DNA from: an uncultured Clostridia bacterium
GTDB taxonomy: Bacteria; Bacillota; Clostridia; Oscillospirales; Acutalibacteraceae
Direction of reading: 5' to 3'
Assembly: GCA_947595635.1 (NCBI GenBank)
Contig: CANQEU010000011.1
Coordinates: 1-49,077, forward strand
Length of the DNA: 49,077 nucleotides
In this document: in pieces, positions 40,732-48,938 of the stretch
Layout: each line of letters opens with the position of its first letter
How positions within the stretch are numbered: position 1 is the stretch's first letter
Translations under genes and position numbers: made by a program
Notes under the pieces: model-generated
What the model was told of the DNA's origin: nothing
The model's input: only the letters and a program-made list of their open reading frames with translations
The model's database searches: none

Positions 40732-42441
40732 ATGAAAAAAATAACGTCGGTTTTATTAACAGCCGTATTAATCGCATCAACGCTCTGCCTGTGTTCCGTG
40801 AGTTCGTCGGCATATTCAAACGGTGATTTCAAGGAGTATGCAAAGGGAATAGTAAAATGGATAAGCAGCACTGCGGGAAACGGCGGCTGCCTGTTTACGG
40901 TCAAGCTGTGCAAAACGATTGAGAAAAGCTCAGGTTATGAATGGTATGCCTTTTATATGGGCAGGCTCTCGTTTGAGGACGAGCCGAGTAATTATCTTAA
41001 TGCTATAAGCTCATATGTGGACAGGAAATATAGGGAGGAGGGGACTCTTTCCGAAAAATACGCAACGGATTATCACCGCATTGCGCTTGCGGTCAAGTCG
41101 GCAGGCGGCGACCCGTTTAATGTGGGAGGGCATAACCTCATAGCCGACGGAGTTTATAACAGAAATAAAACCGCTTCACTTGGCAAACAGGGGCTTAACG
41201 GCTGGCTTTGGGGGCTGATAGCCCTCGACGGCACGGCGGCGGTTATTCCTGACGGCAGCGGATACACAAGGGACGAAATAATAAACGAGATATTAAAATA
41301 TCAGACTAAGGACGGCGGCTTTTCGCTGCTTCCGACGGCAAAAAGCTCCGATGTCGACACAACGGCAATGGCTCTTTACGCTCTTGCGCCTTACAGGAGC
41401 AGCGACAAAGAATACACATATAATCCGAATTACAGCAAAAGAAAGACAGTAACTAAAAAAATAGGTCAGATAATAAACGAGGGCGTTGAGCGCTTGGCGC
41501 AGGCACAGCTTGACGAGGGCGGCTATTCATCGTTCGGGACGGTCAACAGCGAAAGCGTAAGTCAGGCGATAATTGCGCTTTGCACGCTCGGAATAGACCC
41601 GGAGAGCGATGTAAGATTTATAAGAAATAACAAGAGACTTGTCGATATTCTGCTGTCGTTTCGCTGCGGCGACGGAGGCTTTGAGCATAATCACGGCGGC
41701 GGCTCAGACCCGATGGCAGGCGAACAGGCTCTTGGCGCCATGGCGGCGCTCGACCGCTTTTATAACGGTATGACCAATGTTTTTGATATGAAGGACGGCG
41801 CTGTGCTAAAAGCTGTAGTTAAAGAAAACGGCAGTGCCTCAAATGTCACGTCAAGTGAAAACAATGCCTCGCAAAACGCCTCATCTCGCGGCGAAGGCTC
41901 GGCAAGCACGGTGAGCGGCTCTAGCTCACCTACTAATACAAGCTCTTCCTCTTTTGCAACACAAGCTACGGAAAAGCCTGAAAAGGCTCTATCCTCCGCA
42001 TCGTCTGAGACTGAAAAAAAGGAAAAAGCCACATCGGCAAAAGCCGAAAAAAAGAACAGCGGCTCGTCCGATAAAAAAACAAAAAGGGAACAGACAAAGG
42101 CTGTTAAAGCCTCATCATCAAAGACCGAATCAAGCGCTGATACAAACACCGTATATGCGGCGAACGAAAAGAACAAGCAGCCAAGCGCGGCATCGGCAGA
42201 CGCAGTCAAAGAGAGCGCGGGCATAAATCCGACGGCATTTGTAATTCTTGGGCTTATATTGATAGTCGCATTTGTCGGTTATTATTTTTACAAAAGAAAA
42301 AAGGGTCTGATCAGTCAAAATCCGGAGGACGATTTCTTCGCAATGCTTAAGCAGGATATGGAAAATGCCGCTGATAACGATTCGGCAGAAGCCATAGAGC
42401 CTGATGAAAACAAGCTTAAGCTTGAGGAGGATATAAAATGA
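40732..42441 (+). CDS. Membrane-anchored alpha/alpha-toroid protein (prenyltransferase/squalene-cyclase-like repeats)
   Basis: A 569-residue surface protein. A signal peptide (1-27) is followed by a helical toroid domain (about 30-350). Its repeated turns are QTKDGGFSLLP, QLDEGGYSSFG and CGDGGFEHN, each followed by a Ser/Thr/Met-Ala helix (TTAMALYAL, SQAIIALCTL, GEQALGAMAAL). The same fold forms the alpha domain of intrinsic factor and transcobalamin. A Ser/Lys/Glu-rich stalk (about 370-510), one membrane helix (TAFVILGLILIVAFVGYYFY) and an acidic cytoplasmic tail follow. No catalytic DXDD of terpene cyclases is evident. GGGAGGA upstream; its end overlaps the next gene by 4 bases. Confidence 0.87.
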   Translation: MKKITSVLLTAVLIASTLCLCSVSSSAYSNGDFKEYAKGIVKWISSTAGNGGCLFTVKLCKTIEKSSGYEWYAFYMGRLSFEDEPSNYLNAISSYVDRKYREEGTLSEKYATDYHRIALAVKSAGGDPFNVGGHNLIADGVYNRNKTASLGKQGLNGWLWGLIALDGTAAVIPDGSGYTRDEIINEILKYQTKDGGFSLLPTAKSSDVDTTAMALYALAPYRSSDKEYTYNPNYSKRKTVTKKIGQIINEGVERLAQAQLDEGGYSSFGTVNSESVSQAIIALCTLGIDPESDVRFIRNNKRLVDILLSFRCGDGGFEHNHGGGSDPMAGEQALGAMAALDRFYNGMTNVFDMKDGAVLKAVVKENGSASNVTSSENNASQNASSRGEGSASTVSGSSSPTNTSSSSFATQATEKPEKALSSASSETEKKEKATSAKAEKKNSGSSDKKTKREQTKAVKASSSKTESSADTNTVYAANEKNKQPSAASADAVKESAGINPTAFVILGLILIVAFVGYYFYKRKKGLISQNPEDDFFAMLKQDMENAADNDSAEAIEPDENKLKLEEDIK

Positions 42442-42974
42442 AGCGCCGCTTAGCGACACTTATACTTGCGTTTATATGTATACTGTCGTTTTGCGCCTGC
42501 TCGGTTCAAAGCGTGGAACAGCACTATGCAAAGGACGATTTACAGGATAAAACCGACGGCTATGCCTTTATTTCTATAGATTGCAAAACTGTGCTTAATA
42601 ATTACGACAGGCTTGACGACAGTCTTAAAAGTGAAAAATATGTGCCGAAGGACGGGGTAATACTCAAAAAGACAAAATATCCCGTTAATAAGGACGACAC
42701 CGCTTTTTCCCTACTGCAAAGGGCGGTAAGGGACAAGCATATACAAATGGAATTTCAGGGCCCTGAGCAAAACTCGCTCGGCTCGGTTTATGTTCAGGGA
42801 ATCAACTATATTTACGAGATGTCCTGCGGTGAGCTGAGCGGATGGCTTTACAGCGTAAACGATGATTTTGCGAATGTTTCAGCCTCGGAATACAAAATCA
42901 AGGACGGGGATTACGTCAAATGGCAATACACCTGCGACCTCGGATATGACCTTGGCGCCGACGTTTTAAATTGA
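42438..42974 (+). CDS. DUF4430-type lipoprotein (transcobalamin C-terminal-like)
   Basis: A 178-residue lipoprotein; the lipobox LSFCAC gives a lipidated Cys near 19-21. The mature part is a single DUF4430-like domain: DTAFSLLQRAVRDKHIQMEF, then YVQGINYIYEMSCGELSGWLYSVND, then YKIKDGDYVKWQYTCDLGYDLG. The SGWLYSVN core matches SGWLFTVN in the dockerin protein, so the two genes are relatives. It is coupled to the toroid gene by ATGA. A toroid beside a DUF4430 lipoprotein resembles the two halves of transcobalamin on separate chains. Function inferred. Confidence 0.88.
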   Translation: MKRRLATLILAFICILSFCACSVQSVEQHYAKDDLQDKTDGYAFISIDCKTVLNNYDRLDDSLKSEKYVPKDGVILKKTKYPVNKDDTAFSLLQRAVRDKHIQMEFQGPEQNSLGSVYVQGINYIYEMSCGELSGWLYSVNDDFANVSASEYKIKDGDYVKWQYTCDLGYDLGADVLN

Positions 42975-43006
42975 ATATATCATATTAAATTTCTTTATAT
43001 AATACT

Positions 43007-43055
43007 GTCGCATAGGCTTTAGGCCGGAAAAATGATCGGCAAAGCCTTATGCGAC
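43007..43055 (+). promoter_or_regulatory. Large hairpin before ecfT
   Basis: GTCGCATAGGCTTT (43007-43020) pairs with 43041-43055 (one bulged T), with an inner GCCG/CGGC stem. No T-run follows, and 115 nt remain before ecfT. It may be a processing or attenuation point that sets the ratio of capture proteins to transporter. It is not a second cobalamin aptamer. Confidence 0.5.
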
Positions 43056-43169
43056 GATTTAAATATAAGCCGAGCTTATACAGGCTCGATTTTAAAGCCT
43101 GCTATGGTTTGAGCGGCGGCTGAATGGATGTATTTATGACATTAATCTTTATTAAAGGGGGATTTGACA

Positions 43170-44018
43170 GTGCAAAGGTTTTCTGCCTTTCATCCTCTTG
43201 CGTCGTTTTTGTATTTTGTTTCGGCGCTTTGCGTTACAATGTTCAGCAGAAATATAGTAATTGCGGCGCTTTCTCTTGCCGGCGCAATGCTGTTTTACGC
43301 TGTGCTCGGCTTGCGCGGCGGAATTTGGCTGTATTTTATAATATTTATTCTTACGGCTCTTTCAAATCCTCTGTTCAGTCACAACGGCGTGACCGTACTG
43401 TTTTTTTTAAACGGCAATCAAATTACCCTTGAAGCCGTTATTTACGGCGTTTACCTCGGTATGATGATAATGGCGGTGCTTATGTGGTTTTCGTGTTATA
43501 ACGACGTTATAACCTCCGACAAATTTTTGTGTCTTTTCGGCTCCGTTATGCCAAAGGCGGCTCTTATCATTTCAATGGCGCTTCGGCTTGTCCCGTCGTT
43601 TATAAGCGAGGGAAAGGAAATGCTTGAAATACACTCTGCGCTTTTGCCGTCCGGCAAAAGCGCGATAAAGCGAATAAAGCGTTATGCGGCAGTGTTTTCC
43701 TGCCTTATAACCCGTTCGCTTGAGGGCGCCGCCGAGCGCTCCGATTCAATGCGGGCAAGGGGATACGGTAAAGGAAAAAGGGTGTCGTATTCCCGCTTTC
43801 GCTTTAAAGCTTCAGACGCAATTATGATTGCGGTTTCGCTGCTTTGGATTGTGTTTATGTTCTTTTTCGGCGGAGCAATGGAATTTAATTATTATCCCGA
43901 GGCAGACCCTTTGAAATTTAACGCGGCATATATAATAGCCGCGGCATATTTTATTTTGCCTTCTCTTATAAATCTGTGGGGTGAGTTGAAGTGGAGATAC
44001 TTGGCGTCAAGAATTTAA
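43170..44018 (+). CDS. ecfT: ECF transporter transmembrane subunit EcfT
   Basis: A 282-residue membrane protein that couples the ATPases to the substrate-binding subunit. The start GTG at 43170 has AGGGGG 8 nt upstream; a TTG at 43164 is too close to it. RFSAFHPLASFLYFVSALCVTMF is the usual EcfT opening, and EGAAERSDSMRARGYGKGKR contains the coupling-helix Ala-Arg-Gly motif. Five or more membrane helices are visible. The gene runs 28 bases into the ATPase gene, so the two are translated together. Dedicated to the cobalamin locus by position, but an EcfT may also serve other S subunits. Confidence 0.93.
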   Translation: MQRFSAFHPLASFLYFVSALCVTMFSRNIVIAALSLAGAMLFYAVLGLRGGIWLYFIIFILTALSNPLFSHNGVTVLFFLNGNQITLEAVIYGVYLGMMIMAVLMWFSCYNDVITSDKFLCLFGSVMPKAALIISMALRLVPSFISEGKEMLEIHSALLPSGKSAIKRIKRYAAVFSCLITRSLEGAAERSDSMRARGYGKGKRVSYSRFRFKASDAIMIAVSLLWIVFMFFFGGAMEFNYYPEADPLKFNAAYIIAAAYFILPSLINLWGELKWRYLASRI

Positions 44019-45604
44019 AATTCGCATACCCAAATGAAAAAAAGCAGGCTTTAAACGGTATTGACCTTTCTGTTGAGGAGGGGGAAATACTGCTTGTGTG
44101 CGGAAGCAGCGGCAGCGGAAAAACAACGCTGTTAAGGCTTTTGAAGAAAGAGCTTGCGCCGTGCGGAGAGCTTCAAGGCGAGATAACACTGTTCGGAAAC
44201 GCCGAAAAAAAAGCCGACGTTTTTGATATAGGCTTTGTAATGCAAAATCCGCATAGCCAAATCGTCACTGACAAGGTCTGGCACGAGCTTGCGTTCGCGC
44301 TTGAAAATATGGGTCTTGATAAAAACACCATAAGGCTCAGAACGGGCGAGATGGCAAGCTTCCTCGGAATATCCTCCTGGTTTGAAAAAAAGACCTCAGA
44401 GCTGTCCGGCGGTCAGCTTCAGATTTTAAATCTCGCGTCTGTTATGGCAATGCAGCCGAGAATATTGCTTCTTGACGAGCCCGTATCTCAGCTTGACCCT
44501 ATAGCGGCAAGGGAATTTTTAAACGCGGTTATGCGCCTTAACCGTGAGATGGGCACCACCGTGATAATGACAGAGCACCGCCTTGAGGACGCCTTTGTCC
44601 TTGCCGACCGTGTGGCGGTTATGCAGGACGGTATGATAAAATGCGTCGGCGCTCCGAGGGAGGTAAGCGAGCGGATAATAGCCGAAGCGGACGAAGAAAT
44701 GTTCGCCTCACTTCCGGCTGCCGCCAGAATTTTCTCAATGACAGGCGGAAAGGGGAAATGTCCGCTCAATGTTCGGGAGGGCAGGGCGTATCTTAAAGAG
44801 AGGTTTTCAGACCGTGCCGGAGCAAAGCTTAACAGTAAAGAAAATGAAAAAACAGGCGATAAGCTTATAAGACTTAAAGACCTGCGCTTCAGATACCTTA
44901 AAAACAGCGAGGATATAATAAAGGATTTGAGCCTTGATATATATTCCGGCGACAATCTGTGCATTCTTGGAGCTAACGGAGTCGGCAAAAGCACTTTGCT
45001 AAAGCTGATTTGCTCCCGTATAAAGCCGTATATGGGCAGTGTAAAGCATAAAAAGGGTTTAAGCTTTGCGCTTCTGCCGCAGCAGGCGGAAATGGTCTTT
45101 CTTAAGGACTCCTTAATTGAGGATCTAAAGCTTACCTGCCTTGAAAACGGGCTGGGCAAGGAGGACGCGGAAAATAAGATAGACGGGTTGAAACAGATTT
45201 TTCGCCTTGAAGGCTTGCTTGACAGACATCCCTATGATTTAAGCGGAGGCGAAACTCAGCGTGCGGCTCTTGCCAAGCTGATGATATGCAGACCGGACGT
45301 TATGCTTCTTGACGAGCCGACAAAGGGTATAGACCCTGCCGGAAAACGTGAGCTTGCCGCTTTGGTTGAAAATATGCGCTACGACGGAATGACGGTAGTA
45401 ACGGTAACTCACGATATTGAATACGCCGCAAGCTATTCAAGCCGCTGCGCCATGCTTTTCAACGGCGAGATAATATCGTCGGGAGAGCCGAGGAGCTTTT
45501 TTGGCGGCAACAGCTTTTACACAACGGCGGCTAACAGAATTTCACGCGGTTTATTCGATAACGCCATAAGCTGCGGCGACGTTGCAAAGCTTTGCGGCTT
45601 TTAA
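43991..45604 (+). CDS. ecfA: Fused ECF ATPase EcfA-EcfA'
   Basis: A 537-residue protein with two ABC ATPase domains in one chain (about 1-235 and 285-520). The first has Walker A GSSGSGKTT (38-46), LSGGQLQILNLAS and LLLDEPVSQLDP. The second has GANGVGKST, LSGGETQRAALAKL and LLDEPTKGIDP. The fusion replaces the separate EcfA/EcfA' pair. The start is GTG inside ecfT, with GGGTGAG upstream. It powers the ECF importer. The first domain's signature is followed by I-L-N rather than Q-R-x-A, a small departure. Confidence 0.95.
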   Translation: MEILGVKNLKFAYPNEKKQALNGIDLSVEEGEILLVCGSSGSGKTTLLRLLKKELAPCGELQGEITLFGNAEKKADVFDIGFVMQNPHSQIVTDKVWHELAFALENMGLDKNTIRLRTGEMASFLGISSWFEKKTSELSGGQLQILNLASVMAMQPRILLLDEPVSQLDPIAAREFLNAVMRLNREMGTTVIMTEHRLEDAFVLADRVAVMQDGMIKCVGAPREVSERIIAEADEEMFASLPAAARIFSMTGGKGKCPLNVREGRAYLKERFSDRAGAKLNSKENEKTGDKLIRLKDLRFRYLKNSEDIIKDLSLDIYSGDNLCILGANGVGKSTLLKLICSRIKPYMGSVKHKKGLSFALLPQQAEMVFLKDSLIEDLKLTCLENGLGKEDAENKIDGLKQIFRLEGLLDRHPYDLSGGETQRAALAKLMICRPDVMLLDEPTKGIDPAGKRELAALVENMRYDGMTVVTVTHDIEYAASYSSRCAMLFNGEIISSGEPRSFFGGNSFYTTAANRISRGLFDNAISCGDVAKLCGF

Positions 45605-45614
45605 GGAGGATATT

Positions 45615-46307
45615 ATGAAAAGCTTAAAAAAAACAATTTCACTTATACTTTTGGCTGTCGCGATTCCGGCAGCCGTTATAATCCTTTTCTTTGTGCTCGG
45701 CCGTGAAAGATACGACATTGCCTCAATAGCCGTGGCGCTGCTTTCAACCGCCGCCTTTGTGCTTGCCTTTGAGAGAAACAGCGCAAACGGCAGGCTCGTG
45801 GTGCTTGTGGCTGTGATGACGGCGCTTTCGGTGGCGGGAAGATTTATTTTTTCGCCAATTGCGTTCTTTAAGCCGGTAACCGCAATAGTCATTATCACGG
45901 CAGTGTATTTCGGCAGTGAGTCAGGCTATATTACAGGCGCGTTTTGCGCACTGCTTTCAAATTTTTATTTCGGTCAGGGGCCGTGGACCCCGTTTCAGAT
46001 GACGGTATGGGGGTTGATAGGACTTTTAAGCGGACTGCTGTCAAAATATCTCAAAAAAAACACCGCCATACTCGCCTTGTGGGGCGGTGTGGCAGGCGTT
46101 ATATTCTCTATGGTAATGGACGTATGGACAACGCTCTGGGCTGAAGAGGGCTTTAATTTAGCAAGGTATTTTACAAATGTATCGTTCTCTCTGCCGATTA
46201 TGGCGATATATGCGGCTTCAAATATAATATTCCTGCTTTTGCTTGCTAAGCCCATCGGGAAAAAGCTTGAAAGAATAAAGACAAAATACGGAATAATAAC
46301 AAATTGA
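45615..46307 (+). CDS. ECF transporter S subunit, probable cobalamin/corrinoid-specific
   Basis: A 230-residue membrane protein with six hydrophobic helices. The start ATG at 45615 has AAGGAGG 7 nt upstream. The features VVLVAVMTALSVAGRFIFSPI, FFKPVTAIVIITAVYFGSESG and FYFGQGPWTPFQMTVWG are those of ECF S components; FGQGPWTPFQM also marks the group that contains the B12-specific CbrT. It ends the riboswitch-headed locus. Specificity for corrinoid is inferred from the riboswitch and the DUF4430 neighbours. Confidence 0.88.
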   Translation: MKSLKKTISLILLAVAIPAAVIILFFVLGRERYDIASIAVALLSTAAFVLAFERNSANGRLVVLVAVMTALSVAGRFIFSPIAFFKPVTAIVIITAVYFGSESGYITGAFCALLSNFYFGQGPWTPFQMTVWGLIGLLSGLLSKYLKKNTAILALWGGVAGVIFSMVMDVWTTLWAEEGFNLARYFTNVSFSLPIMAIYAASNIIFLLLLAKPIGKKLERIKTKYGIITN

Positions 46308-46570
46308 TATTGACATTTATTCAAATATCGAATTTGCATCTGTAATATTTACCATAATTTATGGTGAATTATTATTGAAAAAGTCAAAACGCTTAGTAAA
46401 AACTGACAAATAAAAATTAACAATACGACGAACCGCAGCTGTATAATTTTACAATATGTAATATTTGCTTGTCTTTACAAAGAAAAATCACAGTATTTAG
46501 TTGCAATGTATTAATTTACACACAAATGTCGAGCAAAGAAAAACTTTGGCGCTTTTTTTGTAAAATGAAC

Positions 46571-46599
46571 TTGTTTTTTTTCTTTTTAAGTATTATAAT
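46571..46599 (+). promoter_or_regulatory. Promoter of the XRE gene at 46650
   Basis: TTGTTT (46571-46576) and TATAAT (46594-46599) are 17 bp apart. The 342-bp gap 46308-46649 is AT-rich and also contains a dyad ACCATAA-T-TTATGGT near 46351-46365. No gene is seen in it. Confidence 0.6.
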
Positions 46600-46649
46600 T
46601 GTACTCGTACCGTCAAACTATAAGATATATTAATTTCGGAGTGATAAAA

Positions 46650-46898
46650 ATGAGATTGCGAAAGCAAGAACTTGGAACAAGAAATTTAATCGGATCGAGA
46701 GTTGAAGCGGCAAGAAAAAAGAAGGGTATGAAGCAAAAGGAGCTTTTGGCTCAGCTTCAGGTGAACGGAGTCGATATGAACGCCTCCGGGTTATCTAAGC
46801 TTGAAGGACAGATAAGATATGTGACTGACGTTGAGCTTGTGGCGCTTGCTGATATACTTGAGGTCTCGGTCGATTATCTTCTTGGAAGGTCGCAGTAA
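46650..46898 (+). CDS. XRE-family regulator
   Basis: An 82-residue regulator. The start MRLRKQELGTRN has GGAGTGAT upstream. The helix-turn-helix is NLIGSRVEAARKKKGMKQKELLAQLQ with VNGVDMNASGLSKLEGQIRYVTD, ending in VALADILEVSVDYLLGRSQ, a widespread short regulator type in Clostridia. The insertion VNGVDMNASGLSKLEG is typical of the subgroup annotated as 'helix-turn-helix, type 11-like'. It has its own promoter and terminator. Targets are unknown. Confidence 0.85.
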   Translation: MRLRKQELGTRNLIGSRVEAARKKKGMKQKELLAQLQVNGVDMNASGLSKLEGQIRYVTDVELVALADILEVSVDYLLGRSQ

Positions 46899-46917
46899 GA
46901 AAATTTTTTAGGCGTAT

Positions 46918-46943
46918 GCAGCGGATTTCCGCTGCTTTTTTTT
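46918..46943. terminator. Terminator between the XRE and C39 genes
   Basis: GCAGCGG pairs with CCGCTGC (46918-46935), followed by eight T on +. It also lies downstream of the C39 gene on -, so it may serve both. Confidence 0.85.
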
Positions 46944-46970
46944 GCAAAAAATTAAGATAAATGAGCGGTT

Positions 46971-47792
46971 TTATTTTATAATAACGCACTGATTGTTTCT
47001 TTGCTCAAAGGTTGTTTCAAACTGCTCCTTAGTATATTCCACTTCACCCTGTATAGGGTCTGCGATTATAACCGTATCCTCTGTATAGCCGATAAGCACG
47101 CCGCAGTGGTCGTTTAAGCCCCAGTCGACGGTATTGCCGTCTTCCGTCTGCCAGCTCTGGATGTCACCTCTGCCGTTCATATATACGGTTATCCAAACGA
47201 TTACCGGGATGTCCTGCTTTACAAGGCTGTAAAGCTTTTCAGCCGACGAGCCGGTAATATCCTTTGCGCGCAGCTTGCTTTTTCTGTCCTTTAAAAAATC
47301 GTTGGCTGCGGTTACTATAGCGCCGGGGCCGCAGACCGTACCGCTTTCTAAGGTTGCGGGGTCTCCGAGAAAGGCATTGTAAAGATCAGGGCCTATGTAA
47401 ATCCCGTTTTCGTTATAATAAAAATAAAAAGATTCTCTCGGCAGATAATGCGTTGCCATTTCCACCTTATCGGGGTTAAGCCCGTAATAGTTCAGCGCCA
47501 TGGTAGCCGCCGTTATTTCGCAGCCTGTGGGAAGCTCAGGCTCCTGATATATAATTTCAAAGTCTTGTATAGTGTGTTCGTCTGCCGTCTTTTTTGGGGT
47601 CTCTTGCTTTTCAGCCTCGGTGGGGGAGTTTTCCTTTTGAGGAAACGTTGGCGCAGCGGTATAACTGCTTTCCGTTTCCGGTTCGGTAGGGGCGTAGACA
47701 AGATTTGAACGGCCGGTGTTAGTTTCATAAAAATATAAGCACAGCAATATTACCGACATTGCAAGTATGAGCACAGATATTTTTTTCTTCAT
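46971..47792 (-). CDS. Secreted C39-like cysteine peptidase (YvpB type)
   Basis: A 273-residue exported or membrane-anchored protein with an N-terminal helix (ISVLILAMSVILLCLYFY) and a Pro/Thr/Glu-rich spacer (about 35-75). The peptidase_C39_2 domain has catalytic Cys91 in LPTGCEITA, His229 in NDHCGVLIGY and Asp245 in IIADPIQGE. The set C-H-D is complete. Members of this group are common in Clostridia and their natural substrates are unknown; a link to processing of surface or peptide signals is possible. Monocistronic. Confidence 0.88.
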   Translation of the reverse strand: MKKKISVLILAMSVILLCLYFYETNTGRSNLVYAPTEPETESSYTAAPTFPQKENSPTEAEKQETPKKTADEHTIQDFEIIYQEPELPTGCEITAATMALNYYGLNPDKVEMATHYLPRESFYFYYNENGIYIGPDLYNAFLGDPATLESGTVCGPGAIVTAANDFLKDRKSKLRAKDITGSSAEKLYSLVKQDIPVIVWITVYMNGRGDIQSWQTEDGNTVDWGLNDHCGVLIGYTEDTVIIADPIQGEVEYTKEQFETTFEQRNNQCVIIK

Positions 47793-47886
47793 ATTAATCC
47801 TTTCGTTTCAAGCGCCTCAATATTATTTATTTATAATCGTTTATCCGGCTTTAAGCGAATTTTGTAATATTTTGCACTCAAAGCAA

Positions 47887-47919
47887 CAGGCTTGACAAAC
47901 CGTGGGTTTATCAAGCCTG
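47887..47919 (-). terminator. tRNA-type terminator
   Basis: CAGGCTTGA (47887-47895) pairs with TCAAGCCTG (47911-47919), with an inner AAACC/GGTTT. On the minus strand it directly follows the tRNA-Ala fragment, as a terminator follows an intact tRNA gene. The rest of 47793-48142 is AT-rich without a gene. Confidence 0.7.
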
Positions 47920-47923
47920 AAAG

Positions 47924-47941
47924 TGGTGGAGATAAGCGGGA
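47924..47941 (-). pseudogene. 3' end fragment of a tRNA-Ala gene (attachment-site scar)
   Basis: Read on the minus strand, TCCCGCTTATCTCCACCA is the end of a typical tRNA-Ala: the last T-loop bases, the T-stem 3' strand CCGCT, the acceptor strand TATCTCC, discriminator A and CCA. The 5' three quarters of the tRNA are missing; AT-rich unrelated DNA begins at 47942. Integrases often recombine at tRNA 3' ends and leave such a copy. Confidence 0.75.
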
Positions 47942-48142
47942 CAAATTAGTTTGTTTTCTTTTATTTTTATAATTTTTAAAACTTCTTAAATCGCCCATTT
48001 TATGCGGTTTTTAATCTTCAGTCATATTACGGTTTTCTGAGAAAAAAATAAAAATTTTTAAAAATATGTGTATAATACGTGTACAGTTTCCTGCACAAAT
48101 AGCAGTAAATTTTCAAGTTGTTTTTTATTATTCGGTTGCCTA

Positions 48143-48886
48143 TTAAATATTATCGTCTTTTTCTTCATAAATTTTGCTCCCTAAAATTGCAAGAATAAGA
48201 TTGCATATACAGTGTATAAAATCAAAGTAAAGCTCGCATGAATTTTTTTGATAGCTCCTACAATAACATTCCACTTGCCAACAAAGCGAATTATATAACG
48301 AAACTAGGTTTTCGTAAACCGAATATTTCAGTTTTTGTATATTTTTATAATAGTTCATGTCCGCGTTATTCAGTTTTTGTATATTTTTATAATAGTTCAT
48401 GTCTGCGTTAAGAAGATACAAAACAACGAGAGAATACTTTGCTATTCCGTAAATTCCGTCTGCCTCATAAGGGCAGGCGTTCTTGTATCGTCTTTTAGCT
48501 GCAATTGTATTTTTTACGAATGCAGCCTTGCGCATGATTAGAAAGCAAGACCGTTGCTTTTTGAAATTTAATAATGAAGTCAAATCCGTATCCGTTTTCT
48601 TAAAAGGGAAAAATGGGACAGAAGCTTTTGGATCAAAGGATAGGCATTCGAGAAAAGAAAGCAGCTCGTTAGCGGCGCTTTGCGGAGTTATTGTTGCATC
48701 GGCAAATTTCAGGTTGTTTCCGTAATGGCTCAAAACTGCAAGTAATTTTTTCTTCAATGCCGGGATAGACGCATCGCTTTGGAATGTCGGCTCAATTACG
48801 CGCAGCTCGTTGGTTATTTTTTTAAATTTTTTTCGCTGTTTGCTGCCGCGGTAAGTTTGATTTCTTAAATAGTTGTTGTTAATCAT
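48143..48886 (-). CDS. Hypothetical protein with internal duplication, element cargo
   Basis: A 247-residue protein I do not recognise. It is rich in Lys, Asn, Tyr and Cys. The N-terminus is basic (NQTYRGSKQRKKFKKITNEL). A short hydrophobic patch (YSLVVLYLLNADMNYY) precedes two copies of NNADMNYYKNIQKL-like 14 residues, encoded by the repeat at 48327-48410. The Cys-containing C-terminus (LCWQVECYCRSYQ, FIHCICNLILAIL) may pack on a membrane. TGGAG lies before the ATG. It differs in codon use from the core genes and sits beyond the tRNA scar, which points to transferred DNA. Confidence 0.6.
   Translation of the reverse strand: MINNNYLRNQTYRGSKQRKKFKKITNELRVIEPTFQSDASIPALKKKLLAVLSHYGNNLKFADATITPQSAANELLSFLECLSFDPKASVPFFPFKKTDTDLTSLLNFKKQRSCFLIMRKAAFVKNTIAAKRRYKNACPYEADGIYGIAKYSLVVLYLLNADMNYYKNIQKLNNADMNYYKNIQKLKYSVYENLVSLYNSLCWQVECYCRSYQKNSCELYFDFIHCICNLILAILGSKIYEEKDDNI
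48327..48410. repeat. Tandem 42-bp duplication inside the hypothetical gene
   Basis: Two consecutive 42-bp units (48327-48368 and 48369-48410) differ by one base. They keep frame and add 14 residues, so the duplication is recent or maintained. Confidence 0.95.
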
Positions 48887-48912
48887 AATTTTTCTCCAAG
48901 GTAAAATGTTTT

Positions 48913-48938
48913 AAAACCGGAACCAGTTCCGGTTTTTG
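48913..48938. terminator. Hairpin upstream of the hypothetical gene
   Basis: AAAACCGGAA (48913-48922) pairs with TTCCGGTTTT (48927-48936), loop CCAG, with T-rich tracts on both sides. On the minus strand it separates a Shine-Dalgarno-like CTGGAGG (48964-48970) from the gene at 48886, so that ribosome site has no gene behind it. Confidence 0.75.

Noticed and set aside
40732-42441. Terpene cyclase or prenyltransferase enzyme
   Set aside because: The repeats give the same fold, but the protein is exported and membrane-anchored, lacks an evident DXDD or zinc site, and lies in a cobalamin-controlled locus.
42975-43169. Second cobalamin riboswitch before ecfT
   Set aside because: The AGCCAGGAGACCTGCC box and the GGAAT core are both missing; only an unassigned hairpin is present.
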